Positions 6,901 through 8,779 of a stretch of DNA of 8,779 nucleotides are shown here, one piece after another. Within the stretch, counting starts at the first letter, position 1, and every line of letters starts with the position of its first letter. This DNA comes from Planctomycetota bacterium (lineage in GTDB: Bacteria > Planctomycetota > UBA8742 > JACQVU01). Location: positions 1 through 8,779 of the forward strand of contig JACQVU010000448.1 in NCBI GenBank assembly GCA_016209585.1, given 5' to 3'. Position numbers and translations under genes: made by a program. The notes beneath the pieces are model-generated. The model was given only the letters and a program-made list of their open reading frames with translations, was not told the DNA's origin and did not search any database.

Positions 6901-8723
6901 TGGTGGTCAGGGCGCAGGGCTACGCGCCCGGTCGCTCCGGGAAGATCGACGTGGCCAAGGGCCAGGCGGTTGAGGGGTTGGTGCTTCGGCTCACCGCCGG
7001 CGGAACGATCGTTGGGCGCGTGGTGGCCCCAGCCGGGCAGCCCGTGGGCGACGCGGTGGTGGCGGCGTTTGCCCCCGGCGGCGCGGCTGAGATGTGGTTG
7101 CGGGAGCGCGGGTATGTGCGTCGGTTGGGGGGCCGGAACGAGGCTGTCGACCTCCCGCCCGGCGTGGCGCGGAGCGAGGCGGACGGGCGCTTCCGGATTC
7201 CGCTGATCGAGCCGGGCCGCGCCACGGTGCACGTCGAGGCCGAGGGGTACGCGCCGTGGTCAGTGTCGGGCGTCGTCGTGGAGGAGGGGCGCGAGACCGA
7301 CCTGGGCGACGTGAGGCTCAGCGCCGGCCGCTGCATCCACGGGCGCGTGACGGACGGCGATGGAAAGCCAAAGGCGGGGGTGTTGGTCTCGGCCACCACC
7401 GGCATGTTCGAACCCGGCGCGACCGCCGCGACGGGTGAAGACGGCGGTTTTGAGTTCGCGCACCTGCCGCCAGGTGACTACATCGTGATGGCGCAGGACC
7501 CGGATCGTAACAGGCAGGACGAGATGGGGTTTCCCGGCGACATCGCGCGGGTGACGCTCACCGAAGAGCAGGACGCGCGGGTCGACATCCGGCTGGGAGC
7601 GAAACCGGGCGGCGTGCGGCTTTTCGGGCGCGTCCTTCGCGACGGCCAGCCGGCCCCAAAGGCCATGCTACAAGGGTTCCGCGCGGAGACGGGCATGGCG
7701 GACGCGCGCATGGCCCGTACCAACGAGGAGGGGCGCTATGAGATGAAGGACCTAGGGCCGGGTCCCTATCTCATCGTGGCGGAAGGGGGCAGCGGCGGCG
7801 GGCGCCACGACCTGGTCATCCCCGAGGGGGTCACCGAATACGAATTCAACATCGCGACGACCACCGGCGTGGCCATCGCCGGCAAGGTGGTGAGGGCGAA
7901 GGGGGCCGGCGATGGCCCGCCCGCCCGCACGCACCTGTTCTGCATGAAATCGGGCGCCGGTCGTGGGAACCTGCTGGACGCCATGGTGGCCGACGCGCGG
8001 ACCGAGGAGCAAGGGACGTTCAAGATCACGGGCGTCGGCCCCGGGTCGTACGACCTGGTCGCGGGCGCGGACGGCTTCGCGCCGGCCTCCGTTCCCGTGA
8101 CGGTTCACGAAGGGGCGAAAGAGCCGGTCACGGTGGAGATCGCGTTGCACCCGGCCACGACGGCGACCGTCACCGTGAAGAACAGCGCCGATGAACCAGT
8201 GAAGGGCGCCGCCGCCGCCGTCTTCTCTCCCTCCGGCGGGCGGCTGGACATCGCCGCGCCGGGCGGACCGGACGGCCCGGGTGGCCGGCCCACGGGCGAC
8301 GACGGCGTGCTCCACCTCCCCGTTCTCTCCCCCGACCCGGTGGACATCGTGATTCTCGCCGAGGGCTTCCTCGAGTGCCGCCTGGCCGGCGTCACCGAGC
8401 GCACGCCCCAGGTGGAAGCCCGCCTCTCGCCCGCCGCCGCCGCGGTCGTGACCGTGCGCTTGCCCAACGGCGCGCCGGCTGAGGGGGCGGCGGTGGCGGC
8501 GTTCGTGGACGGGAAACCGTACACGCGCACGGTCTTGCTGATGGCGGTGTTTTTAGGAACCAAGAGCGTGGCCGACGCCGAGGGGCGGCTGCGCGTGGCT
8601 AATCTGCCCGAAGGCAATGTGACGCTGCGCGCCACGCTGACGGGTTACGCCCCCGCCGAGGTGGCGGTGGTGCTGCGCGGCGGGCAGACCACCGACGCGG
8701 CGATCACGCTGGGCGCGAAGTAA
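3924..8723 (+). CDS. Very large exported protein of fifteen carboxypeptidase-regulatory-like beta-sandwich repeats (gene B)
   Basis: Function unknown. The 1599-residue product has an Arg/Gly-rich cytoplasmic-type N-terminus (1-40), one hydrophobic segment (about 41-64), a Pro/Ala linker (65-113) and fifteen units. Units begin near residues 114, 210, 296, 381, 546, 662, 749, 846, 934, 1027, 1136, 1230, 1315, 1411 and 1505. Typical units carry 'G-x-V-x-x-x-x-G-x-P-V-x-G-A-x-V', 'D-G-x-F/Y' and 'P-G-x-Y-x-V-x-A' (for example GRVVAPAGQPVGDAVV at 1031 and DGRFRIP at 1087). This is the carboxypeptidase-regulatory/transthyretin-like fold (PF13620-like), known as a structural or binding module. Unit 4 (381-543) is about twice normal length. 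No enzyme motif, lipobox or sorting signal is visible. The likely topology is N-in with a rod of units in the periplasm or at the surface. Units 7-15 match gene A in order, so the two are paralogues. PF13620 versus related families (PF13715, CNA_B, SdrB) needs a profile search. Confidence 0.92.
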   Translation: MTGYRRNRRLQRGGGGAARRGSPGGVALAGHRAAGRAGRALAWLFVALTLVLALAAAGGVVWVEFGSKGWPWSPATPKAAPSSTADQSQLVRARTDPPAAPGPDNALPAAGPVASIMVRVVDAESGAPVAGASVKVTRDEPPAITRQPRAPAPAVVAEAETGPDGVTRVNGPEGAAWVSADHPSSLPGRASRPANAPADLVTEVPLSPAAFVEGTVVNAAGKPVAGAEICCFVKVEIASYEPNPAAVTDGEGAFRFRAMPGAAVVHAAHPDYVTDREAVTTVARATTQVHFKLQVGAVLVGDVTDAGGKPVTDFQVGADGHYFPQAGAACPADGHYRLAGLEPGQALVVTLAAPIQGIEGVANIGPLPTGETRLDIRLPVMAVVRGKAQYASGAELGSVVVRVDRRGGWQRSGKEPGRFVFAAMIKGTDDEKAAPRPAAPPVVVGEDGVTVFSVSDNARDAGGDGSADGEFAVVTGATYRTAPLLSGSYNMTVALVEPDLFNPGRRLARAWGLASGDRPLVLWETRFQLKEGEAEKVLDIIVPDLATLAGHVLDASGAPVAGARVAFAPQDANFSLLRRELNAYGTGSVEGALWPQDHFLFGAPERRVLAKTGADGAFTARAPAGDYTVAILHPAHPPLLVKEPLKVAAGAKIDGLEYRFGESGSISGIVRDQAGKEIADATVTVTGDRGATLGKENTGPDGRYRIAGVPPGTVNVAASGAGFPPVVRRDVAVTASPETTVDFSLAPGAKLTVVVTNEAGEPVIGADVRAIRHGESGISPGEETGKINIDGNQGSDNDKANRYQFTTLAAGQHRLRVEAKGLLPAVKIVEVAAGADLEERVTLAAGLAVSGVVVNEAGEGIKRANVNVSPEEFDASEDYRYVEATADDDGRFTITGLAVGAYSVSANASGYVQGHLAGVAAGGPPIRITLARAGSISGMVLRSDGSPVEEFDVTASSWPSGGRVFWPQSDGTSHYPEGKFTVGDIDGGGTYEVVVRAQGYAPGRSGKIDVAKGQAVEGLVLRLTAGGTIVGRVVAPAGQPVGDAVVAAFAPGGAAEMWLRERGYVRRLGGRNEAVDLPPGVARSEADGRFRIPLIEPGRATVHVEAEGYAPWSVSGVVVEEGRETDLGDVRLSAGRCIHGRVTDGDGKPKAGVLVSATTGMFEPGATAATGEDGGFEFAHLPPGDYIVMAQDPDRNRQDEMGFPGDIARVTLTEEQDARVDIRLGAKPGGVRLFGRVLRDGQPAPKAMLQGFRAETGMADARMARTNEEGRYEMKDLGPGPYLIVAEGGSGGGRHDLVIPEGVTEYEFNIATTTGVAIAGKVVRAKGAGDGPPARTHLFCMKSGAGRGNLLDAMVADARTEEQGTFKITGVGPGSYDLVAGADGFAPASVPVTVHEGAKEPVTVEIALHPATTATVTVKNSADEPVKGAAAAVFSPSGGRLDIAAPGGPDGPGGRPTGDDGVLHLPVLSPDPVDIVILAEGFLECRLAGVTERTPQVEARLSPAAAAVVTVRLPNGAPAEGAAVAAFVDGKPYTRTVLLMAVFLGTKSVADAEGRLRVANLPEGNVTLRATLTGYAPAEVAVVLRGGQTTDAAITLGAK
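5064..5552 (+). other. Expanded repeat unit 4 of gene B with a large insertion
   Basis: Unit 4 spans about residues 381-543, roughly 163 residues against about 85-115 for the others. The usual opening strand (GKAQYASGAELGSVVVRV) is followed by an atypical stretch, about 405-485, rich in Gly, Asp, Pro and charged residues. The unit then resumes with SGSYNMTVALVEPDLF and ends with the usual closing strand VLDIIVPDL. The insert is most likely a long loop or a small extra subdomain. It lies in the part of gene B that has no counterpart in gene A. Confidence 0.6.
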
Positions 8724-8779
8724 GGGGCTGCTTCCCCCGTCGCCGGTGAACCGCTGTCAGTTGTCAGTCGATGGAGCGC
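8724..8779. other. Tail after gene B, no gene recognised
   Basis: These 56 bases hold a weak GGGG-CTGCTT-CCCC stem (8724-8737) immediately after the stop codon, without a T-tract, so it is not called as a terminator. A tandem heptamer TGTCAGT-TGTCAGT (8755-8768) lies just before the window edge. An ATG at 8771 has only three codons visible and no Shine-Dalgarno. Confidence 0.5.

Noticed and set aside
6078..7232. Minus-strand open frame of 384 codons opposite gene B
   Set aside because: Same reasoning: Arg/His/Pro-rich translation without motifs, and fully overlapped by well-supported units 6-11 of gene B.
8724..8737. GGGG-CTGCTT-CCCC stem after gene B as an intrinsic terminator
   Set aside because: The stem is only four pairs and no run of T follows it.

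Overview
The window comes from a high-GC bacterium. Sampled 60-base stretches in the two large genes run from about 57 to 78% G+C. It contains three protein genes: the 5' end of dnaK (leaving the window at base 1, minus strand) and two very large, divergently transcribed genes for modular exported proteins. Single-pass proteins built from carboxypeptidase-regulatory-like (transthyretin-like) beta-sandwich repeats are typical of diderm environmental phyla such as Planctomycetota, Acidobacteriota, Hydrogenedentota or Myxococcota. The DnaK stretch with 'RFMGRRH' fits a planctomycete-like lineage, but phylum cannot be fixed from this sequence alone.

Layout. 1-344 (-): N-terminal 114 codons of DnaK, the Hsp70 chaperone. 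345-614: a non-coding gap, markedly less G+C-rich than the genes (87 of 180 bases, 48%, over 421-600), with several inverted repeats and presumably the dnaK promoter. 615-3632 (-): gene A, 1005 residues, an N-terminal membrane segment, a low-complexity linker and nine beta-sandwich units. 3633-3923: divergent intergenic region with an extended -10 promoter candidate facing gene B and two inverted repeats. 3924-8723 (+): gene B, 1599 residues, the same architecture but fifteen units. 8724-8779: short tail with no recognisable gene.

How the genes relate. Reading the two big proteins unit by unit, the nine units of A align in order with units 7-15 of B, down to shared idiosyncratic motifs and nearly the same C-terminal ending. 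They are ancient paralogues arranged head to head, differing by six extra N-terminal units in B and by a recent in-frame 90-bp tandem duplication in A. Both are predicted to be anchored in the cytoplasmic membrane (or secreted) with a long rod in the periplasm or outside the cell. No enzyme active site, sorting signal or partner gene is visible, so their function is unknown. I see no mobile element, CRISPR array, tRNA or rRNA. No link between these proteins and dnaK is supported beyond adjacency.
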